Origin: a virus
IMG/VR virus record: IMGVR_UViG_3300049491_000329
Location: 1 to 49,722 of that record
Length of the DNA stretch: 49,722 nucleotides
Strand: one strand, 5' to 3'
The position numbers and the translations under genes are program-made. Below are positions 19,701 through 25,562 of this stretch, piece after piece (position 1 is the first letter of the stretch; every line of letters begins with the position of its first letter). The notes below the pieces were generated by a model that worked only from the letters and a program-made list of their open reading frames with translations, had not been told where the DNA came from and did not search any database.

Positions 19701-19825
19701 TCATCAGCCGTCAGGAAACGGTTGAACAAGTTGTCAATCAGCGACGTGATCATCGGGTTCCGAAGATTCTTCGGAACGTACGAGGTCAGATCTTGAAAGG
19801 GCAAGGAGTAGTCTTTGATGGCCAT
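10760..19825 (-). CDS. giant tail/baseplate structural protein, 3021 aa
   Basis: The largest gene of the window, about 9 kb. The N-terminal ~150 residues are distinctive: KNLRNPMITSLIDNLFNRFL, LYGYVGRK, RDVNALIPVMSFKVGTE, SFTPQDLIRKAEVLGV and FTNFFNYYWI. This looks like a conserved assembly domain of large T4-like baseplate/tail proteins. The rest is beta-rich with repeated F-x-x-I...F-x-x-G-D-x-F modules (for example CTITAGGTPFASGDTFTFRLG). No catalytic motif is seen. It stands where T4 has baseplate wedge genes after gp6 (gp7, gp8, gp10), so it may replace several of them. The start is the ATG at 19825, only four bases after a late-promoter box with no ribosome binding site; an in-frame ATG 13 codons upstream lies before the promoter and is rejected. 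DNA between about 16000 and 17050 looks less GC-rich. Confidence 0.8.
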   Translation of the reverse strand: MAIKDYSLPFQDLTSYVPKNLRNPMITSLIDNLFNRFLTADEAVPLYGYVGRKPASPDDRTPKVPQATVERDVNALIPVMSFKVGTETYSFTPQDLIRKAEVLGVSTDQSSWLYSQGNNYSPPITFDKFTNFFNYYWIANALPNTPSMAWNPTNAPEYYTIAAPLLTDLDKPNVRAASVPSDLPFVPTGTGLYAQTWVITFISSTQFTVQATGPLVGFGVGEDLQGPFTLPVPPVVPFPGPWPTHTQSFSFSIASRGTILSFNIVRDIVLDGVGFPLGYEDFAAGDTFSITAPFISSTYAVTPVSVGPGVKGKFQAVNSLDTYQTIGGVVLQENDRVLIKDGTNTAQGIYIVKPGTWVRASDFDTTTAAVGARVWVREGANANTMWVSYATFPGWGWAQDVAATVSNTTDWQETNFWAKGTDLVTLGVDLAKVIQATRPIIEYTASTQLNRYVGADGLPSDGADPTATFYEQVKSEFNQAPLFDLYRYDGHHARQVSSIFFYAEDPTAQIDVALQRRVKHSTNTSSDFLFNHGLLEGENTLLFYKANSSLKTIWHPGYSQATVVDQEYGGTGNGTLVVTPGSDPFSAQQIWTLTANDSTTFSIGGSKTKVIPAPYDVITVGVPYSNGLFNCTITAGGTPFASGDTFTFRLGNFETTRYVYRDGNAALYDLFGGEPADTNKVGAWQVPRMFFNNVAADNGEEVPEGTLYSHFRGVLANQLDSTPEDRAFGGSIKLWSEQQNLLAALLMQRDITPSSMIDLAQREYEAALNSLVDAYVRELMQYVSKVEVLVSPSDTSQLLDFLLTQRVKDYEVRSVLYDTTSPVAGFPSTLPQLGVAPLVAPSRYFDNELGVTLLRHHDGHASPLYVNSQDFLDRLYSPGLLIKRSDNSLTPVIGSLTGVPPALPYKGQLWAQPGAQIKIFNVISDEFSSPASAEVGQFWFNRGSNVLSVWDGALWVNEPNPLAPWVTFDPAGILNDLILTVEQRLFVGINPHHRSYFNTSAVDNALDGPLSQQLEHELAAWSAVNGYDQTAPDYVSGDAFTWNYSSLGITQTASLSSPTVPARWYRLLRAHQSSVPGVVPTARPNLEPWKLVGNTVKPLGWDALWAAPVTPSDVAAGGFITGVTANAVLYSPAPLITVLAGLPVIDGVVLAAGQTVLLVSELSQANNGLWVVASGGWARSTAPLVQNLVVTVTDGLLYSSTNWWLSQTVTTLNVDPAPFEQVRGWKTAMWTMIQLARPSLKLSIDTRREALLPPYVNSVFPWSVNAITTTLPPNPSKAYLFGEGSPVETVWQKSIEYRYSLARALFRKDPLSFLGNCWGFEWVEIDDILYDGFDLAVPGHPRFRLHGDPIAPTTRAPLTLASVTGPGADLVIVHDGYTATRKQSFTIKTAGGLIIGHADEGVTTTITGAGYTLTGLRLEDEGKPFRVGDYFHIVADGTGPFTATLNQATYARFLGFGQTFTNALRASSIDTSQGYALKAYRGWDVNLGYRAGGLVATDDLRLFDDGEAIPASAYDLRFKRSSYAKDLWVQGLRVTVVQIGASKLDKYGNVIASSDASDWTFRIEGYNSRHLDVSYYTYNTASSQVSFYALNKEHTDLPWYQPTLITGTVNTVLPITVVGLQAVVDVLFGYSQYVYDQGWRFNDDGIQNIDLATGRVRSWQLEIEKLIDRVYTGIALGEGHVCNPFMDRVWLTHDIGLMSRFFDTALFDVTGHPGVFDTLGVKIDTDALTILRGREKSMISANVPMFSAHAQLNEYEHLFVFSNLSSPSTNSGLLYDPFSGARIATVKLNGRRQAAQTLRPEFGGHYLVGDEVKQNLKASTDKVARYYDTDHVYEDELSTRHALALLGFSLKEYMSNLDLNERTQFNFWRGLIQMKGTNASIDAFLNNDRFEDAKIDEYWAYKVAEYGDSRSKIFPELKLSVNDTVQQFTKLIFDPSSVTGYETFTIVQADDESRWFSIDDLDGETSFEAQVAGTYSRALVLAGDVITLPFVADKLVTTGTAVVTQLNGTTIKVTTGGTLVVTGYGPATPKFNPVKLFNYVSAELIEEIPEWHPAIGQHTPAALESVNVISELDPARYNFSTLVSGNANYDPLRTWGAKEVGRVWWDTTNLSYLPYSDQVIFNAIDERLSRWGTLADFATVDVVEWVESAVPPSEYDAQAALDAGDADLNPYTKADGTVYGAKTYARERAWYVRPIAWSRAGVPLEAAHPALLGATGGVLQFTTPGLAVLTEGLFSDHGIVTGMRLGAWQQDANATRPLSEYLITGAITKNLIGAAFPLASAYGGLTADVSLAVTAWTDKVGPLVFSAASPPVATQLRDANGLLVEQYDVATYLRVTEDDSGESQVIQIRNDRGINGGSDAVAAARAYQVAQFGSVKFGDDPTGLVPATTYNFTVTLDGTPFVVSVLGSNATTFSALVSQINTQLAGAPFELIDGDLYAFATTSVSIVDGGSSLFGSLYDFNQFLTPVAGVAAAPAVPAPANFGATFTTAVGDQFVYDLSDFGLRLTVKATSAGTYDTAVLLSLITGTLNSLITMRDAAPIELIAVLSDPDNLVFDPSEFSNDPLNVTNNGVGWRAWSVPTQAQLDADSRVPNSEYFPYVGEFDAPSQVSVAVVKDAADGGGTYTLNDGTVINKYQTAWEDWTELQNTVLNSVAETTGNVAFTLATGITLDRVSVYVNGVAQLAGTYTLVGSVLTVLTVTQGHAVTVIVRAYSPSAEELSFDPAVKENLLIQRQYKSDYQYVSVPQRDSDGSISTTKYYFWVQGRSTAARGKNLSVKAITELLTEGPSQYLTFQHLIGAGTVGDEYRYDAITISGLSYVVTKDDTFKLRFTRNFTLRDDPEGLDLKDTHVEWTLIRPGQRTKIPEQLWNTMVNTACAQDTAGNQLPSPARASYDERNGTRTQFGFGQDQVLAPTDLVLSTLLFTVLNTKLVDDSGATPVPDYMTFLDFNQSDTWFSTASNARNTLTKIWNQAKVQQINELFFAVLEDICAAQYELTDIFKTSRLSAYSIKVVTSAPVVPTYE
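11047..11053 (-). promoter_or_regulatory. possible internal late promoter (CTAAATA)
   Basis: The exact CTAAATA core lies on the minus strand inside the 3' end of the 3021-aa gene, 279 bases before the homing endonuclease ATG. It could give that gene its own late transcript, but it codes for L-N-T in the host gene and may be chance. Confidence 0.3.
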
Positions 19826-19829
19826 CCCG

Positions 19830-19836
19830 TATTTAG
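19830..19836 (-). promoter_or_regulatory. T4-type late promoter, 4 bases before the start codon
   Basis: Minus-strand CTAAATA followed by CGGG and then the ATG at 19825. A gp55-type start about six bases after the box would fall at or just inside the start codon, predicting a leaderless mRNA for the 3021-aa gene. No Shine-Dalgarno sequence is present upstream. Confidence 0.7.
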
Positions 19837-19947
19837 GGCCGGTGAGGTTGGCCTCGCGGGGCACTATCCCGGAGGAGAGTGTAACGGGCGGCGACGACTG
19901 AGCACCTCAGGCCTGGGTGGTGTTGAGCACAGCACACTGGCTGGAAC

Positions 19948-19967
19948 AGGATCGTCGTCGCGATCCT
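19948..19967 (-). terminator. hairpin after the 141-aa gene, possible terminator
   Basis: AGGATCG, a six-base loop and CGATCCT form a perfect 7-bp stem starting 9 bases past the TAG of the 141-aa gene and ~110 bases before the next late promoter. There is no T-run after it, so it may be a transcript-stabilising hairpin rather than an intrinsic terminator. The rest of the 150-base gap shows nothing else. Confidence 0.35.
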
Positions 19968-19975
19968 AGTGTCGT

Positions 19976-20401
19976 CTACTTGCGTTCGGCTGGTGGCTTG
20001 AGCGTGAACGTGTACACGCCTCCACCGCTCTCAAGGCCAACGGCCTTGGCACCGTGGTAGTCCTTGAGGATTCTGGTTGCCATCCGCTGGTACATCTTCG
20101 CACGGGTGTCGGTATCAGCGCTGAACTGGATCGTGAGCGGTGTGTACCGACCGATGAACTCCTCGAGGGAGTGCTTGACGAACGCGCCGACCTTGAGCTC
20201 CGACCCCGAGCCAGTGGCAGCGAACGTTTTCTTGTTCCCTTGAACCTCTCCAAAGCTGATGTCCCAGGTCCAGTCGTCATCGACGGACGCTGAGAACACG
20301 ACCTCACGCCCACCAATTGTTGCACTGGTTCCGAAGTGCGTGCGCGACGACTTCTCGACCTTGTACGGTACGTCAGAGTTCAGGACTTCGGAGAGCAGCA
20401 T
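19976..20401 (-). CDS. leader-bearing hypothetical protein, 141 aa
   Basis: Begins MLLSEVLNSDVPYKVEK, one of the M-(K/L)-L-x-x-hydrophobic leaders shared by nine proteins here. The body looks alpha/beta: ATIGGREVVFSASVDDD and a WDISFGE strand, then a helix, GRYTPLTIQFSADTDTR, and a helix with MYQRMATRILKDY. I recall similar uncharacterised proteins in other T4-like phages, but no function. The gene is separated by three bases from the 219-aa leader protein, in the gp6 operon. It is possibly a packaged internal head protein, by analogy with T4 internal proteins; this is inference. Confidence 0.7.
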   Translation of the reverse strand: MLLSEVLNSDVPYKVEKSSRTHFGTSATIGGREVVFSASVDDDWTWDISFGEVQGNKKTFAATGSGSELKVGAFVKHSLEEFIGRYTPLTIQFSADTDTRAKMYQRMATRILKDYHGAKAVGLESGGGVYTFTLKPPAERK

Positions 20402-20404
20402 AGA

Positions 20405-21064
20405 TCAGGCAAGCGTGATGATCGCGAAGCCGTCCTTGAAGTTCGCGCCCCAGTCCTTGCCAATAGTCTCTTGCGGGCAGTGGAAGTCGAAGTTTGTAAG
20501 GACGCTAGCAAGGCCTCGATCGTACTTCTCTTGGGTCATTGGGATCAGGATCTTGCTGCCCTTGACCTCAGCTTTGTCGCCGTACTCTGACTTGACCCAG
20601 GCCTTGACTTCCTTGTTGAAGCCTTCAGTCACGGTCTTCGCCCTGTCGAGCTTGTCGACGCGCTCATAGTCCTTGTCTTCAGAGCCAACGCCTTTCTTGC
20701 GGTCGTTGTACTTGTACGTGATCAGCTTTTCGAGCTGCTCAACGGCTTGGTACTTGGTGTCGAACTCCCAGTCCTTGGTCTGCTTCCAGTCCTTGGCATT
20801 GGAGGTGACGACCCACTTGTTCCCCTGCTCCTCGACCTTGTACATCTTCTTGACGACTTCCCACCAGTCGGTGCCACCGTACTTGGACTCCCAGTCGCGC
20901 TTCTTCAGCTTGAACTTCTCGTCCATCAGCGAGTTCGCGATAGAGAGCACCTTGGCCAGCAGCTCGGGAGCTGCGTGCGACTTCTTGAGGCTCTGGTACC
21001 GAAGGAACGCGCCCTCGGCAGTTTCGGCCTTCATCTTACCTTCGTGGAGGTCTTGGAGTTTCAT
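20405..21064 (-). CDS. leader-bearing hypothetical protein, 219 aa
   Basis: Begins MKLQDLHEGKMKAETAEG, with an L-H-E and later A-E that could be prohead-protease sites. The mature part is very charged, rich in Lys, Asp, Glu and Trp (DWESKYGGTDWWEVVKK), which is the composition of T4 internal head proteins. The ATG at 21064 shares a base with the TAA of gp6 (TAATG), so a longer upstream frame is rejected. It ends with a short beta segment (FAIITLA). No known domain is recognised. It lies between gp6 and another leader protein under the gp6 late promoter. Confidence 0.7.
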   Translation of the reverse strand: MKLQDLHEGKMKAETAEGAFLRYQSLKKSHAAPELLAKVLSIANSLMDEKFKLKKRDWESKYGGTDWWEVVKKMYKVEEQGNKWVVTSNAKDWKQTKDWEFDTKYQAVEQLEKLITYKYNDRKKGVGSEDKDYERVDKLDRAKTVTEGFNKEVKAWVKSEYGDKAEVKGSKILIPMTQEKYDRGLASVLTNFDFHCPQETIGKDWGANFKDGFAIITLA

Positions 21065-24000
21065 TACTTCACCTGTCGGATAGTTGTTGGGGTCAGGGCA
21101 TCGACCACTTCGATGTCTGTCAGTTGAGCGGCGCTTTGGAGGATCTCGTCGAAGCCGCACTCGACGGTGAACATGTCGCCAAACGAGTTCGTGCTGTACA
21201 GCGGCACGAGCACGACAGAGGCGATCTCGGTTGGGAGACGTTGGTGCATCAGGGCAATCAGCTCGGTTGCGTAGAACGTCTCGCCGAAGTCCCAGTTCCC
21301 AATGTCGAAGTACGTGTTGATCACGATCAACAGCTCTTCCTTGACGCGCTCGTTCGTGAGCACGGCACCGGAGGCACGGACGACTTTGAACTTCGCACGG
21401 AGTTGCGGCTCAGCCAGCGTGCCAAAAAGCAACCGCAGCTTGCCAGGGTGCAGTGCAACGGTGTCGCTCAGCATCTTGTTCTTCAGCAAGTACGCGTACG
21501 AGGAGCGCAGCTCGAGCGGCGTTGGTGCGGTTGGTGCCACCGTGCTGAGGCCACGGAGGTAGCTGATCACGCTGTCGTAGTACCCCTGCGTCACCACGAA
21601 CGCGTCGTGAATGTTCGTCACCGACGGGTCGATGATGTTCGTGAATGGCGCAAAGTGTTCCCACATGAAGTCAAGGCCAGTGTCACCACCGGTCAATGAC
21701 GGCATCCTAGCGCGACGACCGTACAGCAGCAGGCCGATGTTTCCAGGCGTGCTGGAAGCGATGACCGTTCCAGCGAAGGCACCAGGCTGGAACAACACGG
21801 TCTCACCAGCGTACGTGATCTGATCGCCACCTAGAGTCGGCACCACCAGCGTGTAGTCAAGTGTGACAGCAGGTGAAGCAAGTTGGAAGTACTCGAACGA
21901 GCCGACCGTGAAGTTCTCGAACTGCAGCAAGCGGTCCGGAATCAGGTCGCCAGAGCTGTCCTCCTGTAGCAGGTCGGTTGGGACAAGCTGCAGCTTGTGG
22001 AAGTCGATCACGCCATCGCCGTCCTTGACTGGGCCTACCACGTCGTACTGTTGGCTGACGCCAAGCACCGCGCCCGCACTGTTCAAGTTTGAGCGCAGAA
22101 TCTTGACGTTGTCGAACACACGCTTCTTCGTGTCATTGTCCAGCAGCTGATCGACCTCGTTGAACCAGAACTTGGTGGTTGGCGACTCGATGGTCAGCTT
22201 CAGGTCGCGGTAGTGAACTTCGTACCCGATCACGTTGTTCGTTGGCTGTTGGCGAACCTTGCGCACGAAGATCAGCCAGCTGTGTTGCTTGACCGCCGCC
22301 GAGCTGTTGTCCTGCGTGAACAGGAGCTCATCACCGTCGGTGATGTTCCCGCCAAGGTAGTGCGGAAGCTGCGCCGAGCCAAGGATCTCCCACCATCCGT
22401 CGAGATTGATGGTGCCTGGAACACTTGCGCCGTTCGTGTTGTTGTACCCTGAACCGTGTGAGAGCGCAGTGCGACCAGTAGGAAGCGTGCCATCAGGCCC
22501 GTTCGTGTCAAGCACGAATGCATCTCCCGGCTCGAATGCCGTGACGCCAGTGCTGACCGTGAAGAACGGCATCGAGGTGTTGTACCCGACTGGGGTGATG
22601 TCGTACGTGCTACCAACCGTGCCCGAGGGAAATGTGCCACGCAGCGAAGAGCGAACGTTCAGCGTTGCGCCGTCAGCGGCGACCTCGATGGTCCACACCT
22701 CACCGGCCTTGGAGCGATCGAATGACGTGTTCAGCGTGATCACGCCGTTGCCAACGCCAGTCATGTACCGATTGTACCGCAGCGCGAAGAAATCCTGCTC
22801 GGCAATTGGCTGCAGGCCGGAGCCGATGTCACCAGGTGGGAACTTGTTGATGCCATCAATCGTGCGTGGCACGGTGGCAGCGTAGATCCGGGAATCATCC
22901 TTCGGGAAGAGCGCTGGATCGGGGATCTTCGCCCAAATCTGTGAGCTTGGCGATTCAACAAACTCGAGCGGCTCGCCGTACCAGTGCCGATCGATCAAGC
23001 CCTGCATTGCCGTCTTCTCCTTGAGCGAGCCGTCAGCCAAGCCGCCGCTGATCAGCCGCACTGGAACGCCGTTAGCGCTGTAGTACAGGCCGGTTCGGTT
23101 GTCCTCGATGAACGAGCGGCGTGGCGAGCTGACGACGCCAACCGTGGCTGGGTTCGTCGCGCTGATGTGCAGCATCGAGTTGATCACGCCGTTCGACGTG
23201 AGCAGAGGCTCGATCACGGAGTCAATCAGCGCCTGCCCTGACAGCGATGTCGTCAGCGAGTTCAGTGTGAGCTCGTACCGCATGACCAGGTCGTCACCGA
23301 AGAGCTTCACGTTCTCGTACGAGCCAGAGGCGTCGTTCCAGTCGATGTACTTCGGTTGACCAGCGAACGTGCGGTTCACGGTCTTCAGGCGCAGGATCGT
23401 TGGATCCTTGAGCATGTACGTGTTGTAGTCCTGCCCGTTCACCATGCGGTTCTGGGCGTAGTACGTGGCTGGTGCGGACTGGCGCACGTGCTCGATCGTC
23501 TCGGAGCCAGCACCGTTCTGCAGCGTGGTGGTCAGGCTGAACGTCATCGTGCAGGTCTCAGTGTTCCCACTGGTGCTGACGTACGTGAACTGTAGCGCTT
23601 GGTTCACCACCTTGTTCTTTGGAATCACCACCGCACGGTTCGCGGACTGGCGCATCCAGAAACGGTACAGACCTTGTGGGGCCTCAGTGAAATCACCATC
23701 ACCGAACACAACGGCGATCTGGTCGTTCTCCAGAGTGTCGACCTCGTACTTCTTGCGGGTGCTGCGATCCGAGTTGAAGATCAGATTCTGCTCGTTCACC
23801 GTCTCGACCTGCGTCCAACGCTCGCTGATCGAGCCAGTGGTGCCGAGTTTCTGCACCCAGACGTCCGTGTTGTTCACGTTGTCTGGCAGGAACTCGAGGC
23901 GCCGGTTCGGCAGTTGCTCGGTGATGCTGTAGTCGATGCGGGCGAGGGTGCCTTGCTTGACGTACGCCAGGAAGCCCGTGTAGTCAGAGCCGTCACCGAT

Positions 24001-24717
24001 GCCGTCGTTCGCGTACACCACACTGAGCGGTGCGTCGAGGTCAGGCTCACGTTCGAATGGGCCGTCACCGTCGAGGTCGGCTGGCACCACTTCCATCGGG
24101 AAGGAGTCCAGGCCGGTGGAGGCCGTGAATGGGAACACGCCGTTCGGGAACGAGGTGTTGTTCGCGTTCAGGCTGTACAGGTCCATCACCACGTCACCGA
24201 CCTGGAAGGTCTTCTGTGGCTGGCCGAATTGGGAGGACAGGATGCGGTTCGCGACCAGCAGGAATTGCTCTTTCCAGTTCACGTTGTTCGGGTCGTTCCA
24301 GGTGATGATCAGGCCGGAGAGGTCGACGCCACGGCTGTCGATGATTCGCTCGGTGCTGGACACGCTGGTGAACTTGACGAGGCCACGAACCGGAATGTTC
24401 CGAGTGGCCTTGTACGAGATGAGCTTGGCGAGACGGAGGATCGACTGCTTGCGCTGTGCGGTCGTGATGAAGTTCTCATGGCTGACCATGTCAACCCGGT
24501 ACGCGAGCTGCTCCGCCACGGTGGCGAACATCTCCATCATCATGATCAGCTCGGACGACTCGATCAAGTCGTTGAAGATCTCTGGGTAGTACAGGCGCAG
24601 GTAGTCCACAAGCGACTGCTTGATCGTGTCGAAGTCGAACGAGGTGAAGTTCACCTGCGCGAACGCTTCGTAGATCTTGTCCCAGCTCTCGGCCGAGTTC
24701 GTGTTCCGGAATGCCAT
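21064..24717 (-). CDS. 6: baseplate wedge protein gp6, 1217 aa
   Basis: N-terminal helices (SWDKIYEAFAQVNFTSFDF, YYPEIFNDLIESSELIMMM) and a central APATYYAQNRMVNGQDYN motif match T4 gp6, the wedge protein of the baseplate_J superfamily. It dimerises around the hub and triggers sheath contraction. At 1217 residues it is nearly twice T4 gp6 (about 660). The extra length includes a TVSTG...FEPGDAFVLD module like those in the neighbouring tail proteins. It has its own late promoter 22 bases upstream and an AGGA ribosome site. It should partner gp25 and gp53, encoded in the operon to the right. Confidence 0.88.
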   Translation of the reverse strand: MAFRNTNSAESWDKIYEAFAQVNFTSFDFDTIKQSLVDYLRLYYPEIFNDLIESSELIMMMEMFATVAEQLAYRVDMVSHENFITTAQRKQSILRLAKLISYKATRNIPVRGLVKFTSVSSTERIIDSRGVDLSGLIITWNDPNNVNWKEQFLLVANRILSSQFGQPQKTFQVGDVVMDLYSLNANNTSFPNGVFPFTASTGLDSFPMEVVPADLDGDGPFEREPDLDAPLSVVYANDGIGDGSDYTGFLAYVKQGTLARIDYSITEQLPNRRLEFLPDNVNNTDVWVQKLGTTGSISERWTQVETVNEQNLIFNSDRSTRKKYEVDTLENDQIAVVFGDGDFTEAPQGLYRFWMRQSANRAVVIPKNKVVNQALQFTYVSTSGNTETCTMTFSLTTTLQNGAGSETIEHVRQSAPATYYAQNRMVNGQDYNTYMLKDPTILRLKTVNRTFAGQPKYIDWNDASGSYENVKLFGDDLVMRYELTLNSLTTSLSGQALIDSVIEPLLTSNGVINSMLHISATNPATVGVVSSPRRSFIEDNRTGLYYSANGVPVRLISGGLADGSLKEKTAMQGLIDRHWYGEPLEFVESPSSQIWAKIPDPALFPKDDSRIYAATVPRTIDGINKFPPGDIGSGLQPIAEQDFFALRYNRYMTGVGNGVITLNTSFDRSKAGEVWTIEVAADGATLNVRSSLRGTFPSGTVGSTYDITPVGYNTSMPFFTVSTGVTAFEPGDAFVLDTNGPDGTLPTGRTALSHGSGYNNTNGASVPGTINLDGWWEILGSAQLPHYLGGNITDGDELLFTQDNSSAAVKQHSWLIFVRKVRQQPTNNVIGYEVHYRDLKLTIESPTTKFWFNEVDQLLDNDTKKRVFDNVKILRSNLNSAGAVLGVSQQYDVVGPVKDGDGVIDFHKLQLVPTDLLQEDSSGDLIPDRLLQFENFTVGSFEYFQLASPAVTLDYTLVVPTLGGDQITYAGETVLFQPGAFAGTVIASSTPGNIGLLLYGRRARMPSLTGGDTGLDFMWEHFAPFTNIIDPSVTNIHDAFVVTQGYYDSVISYLRGLSTVAPTAPTPLELRSSYAYLLKNKMLSDTVALHPGKLRLLFGTLAEPQLRAKFKVVRASGAVLTNERVKEELLIVINTYFDIGNWDFGETFYATELIALMHQRLPTEIASVVLVPLYSTNSFGDMFTVECGFDEILQSAAQLTDIEVVDALTPTTIRQVK

Positions 24718-24739
24718 GTACGTTTCCTGTCGTGCGGGC

Positions 24740-24746
24740 TATTTAG
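24740..24746 (-). promoter_or_regulatory. T4-type late promoter (CTAAATA) for gp6
   Basis: Minus-strand CCTAAATAG, 22 bases before the gp6 ATG with a ribosome site (AGGAAA) between. It overlaps the end of the GNAT gene (stop at 24743-24745), so the promoter box and the stop codon share bases. Confidence 0.75.
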
Positions 24747-25177
24747 GTCGGCAGCAAGGCGTCAGGAATCTCGCCCTTCCTGACCAGCCACATGCGCTTC
24801 GTGGCCGACTTCGGATTGTGCCTGAAGCCGTACCGCTTGTAGAACCGGACGAGGTCCGCCACCTGCCGGTCCTCTGACTTGGAGGACTTGAAATTCGCGC
24901 CGAGGCCAGGCACTGGGTCGAGGAAGATCAGGTCGGCTTTCTTGGCCTCAGGCGAGTCCAGGAACTGCTTCATGAGCTGGTCGCCCTGGCCCTTGCCAGG
25001 TTCGGCGGCGAAGATCCCGCCGAGCTCCAAGATCTTGGTGTACCCGTCTGGGATGTACTTCTTGTTGTCCTCTTCGTCGCACAGCTCTTTCTTGCTCTTC
25101 CAGCCGTACGTGAGCTCGCCGAGCTCGCTGTTCTTGAACTCCCGGGTCTCGAGCAGCACGAGGTCGATCAGCTTCAT
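24743..25177 (-). CDS. GNAT-family acetyltransferase with capsid-targeting-like leader, 144 aa
   Basis: GNAT features: a strand leading into EPGKGQGDQLMKQF (about 59-72), equivalent to the acetyl-CoA-binding R/Q-x-x-G-x-G loop, and VADLVRFYKRYGFRHNP (107-122), the typical C-terminal tyrosine helix and beta-bulge. The N-terminus is MKLIDLVLLETREF, a member of the leader set, with L-L-E as a possible gp21 cleavage site. It is the last gene of the baseplate operon, overlapping gp25 by four bases. Family members acetylate small molecules or proteins; the substrate here is unknown. The leader suggests packaging in the head and delivery to the host, which is inference. Confidence 0.72.
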   Translation of the reverse strand: MKLIDLVLLETREFKNSELGELTYGWKSKKELCDEEDNKKYIPDGYTKILELGGIFAAEPGKGQGDQLMKQFLDSPEAKKADLIFLDPVPGLGANFKSSKSEDRQVADLVRFYKRYGFRHNPKSATKRMWLVRKGEIPDALLPT

Positions 25178-25560
25178 GCGCCAACTCCGAACTCAAGCTT
25201 CAGGGTCTCCGTCACGTCGAGCTCCAGGTACCGCAGGTCGACGAACGCGATGATCATGTTCTGTGCTGGAACGCCCTGCACCGCCATGTCCACAAGCTGC
25301 AAGCGTGGGTCGTACGTCACGGCCTTGGTCAGGTCCTCACGCACAATGCTGATGGTCTTCTCGTCCAGCGGCTCGAACGCGAGCAGCGGAATGCGAGTGC
25401 CGAATGACGGCAGGTGCATGCGCTCGCCAGGGATCGTGTAGATGAAGTTCAGCAGGTCCTGCTTCACGAGCTCTTGGTTCGTGAGCATGAAGCCCTTCTT
25501 CCGATCGATGATGAAGTTCGCGGTGCTGAAGCCGCGGTACAGCGGGAGAGGTGTTGCCAT
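25174..25560 (-). CDS. 25: baseplate wedge protein gp25, 128 aa
   Basis: Matches the gpW/gp25 family: DRKKGFMLTNQELVKQDLLN, the conserved LPSFGTRIPLLAFEPLD and DPRLQLVDM, and a C-terminal strand with VTETLKLEFG. gp25 joins gp6 and gp53 in the wedge core and starts sheath assembly; its length is close to T4 gp25 (132). The ATG at 25560 is chosen because it begins two bases after the gp5 stop; an in-frame ATG upstream overlaps gp5. Confidence 0.9.
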   Translation of the reverse strand: MATPLPLYRGFSTANFIIDRKKGFMLTNQELVKQDLLNFIYTIPGERMHLPSFGTRIPLLAFEPLDEKTISIVREDLTKAVTYDPRLQLVDMAVQGVPAQNMIIAFVDLRYLELDVTETLKLEFGVGA

Positions 25561-25562
25561 GA

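Noticed and set aside
19826-19864. Thirteen-codon upstream extension of the 3021-aa protein
   Set aside because: The extension start lies upstream of the late promoter box, so the late transcript could not encode it.
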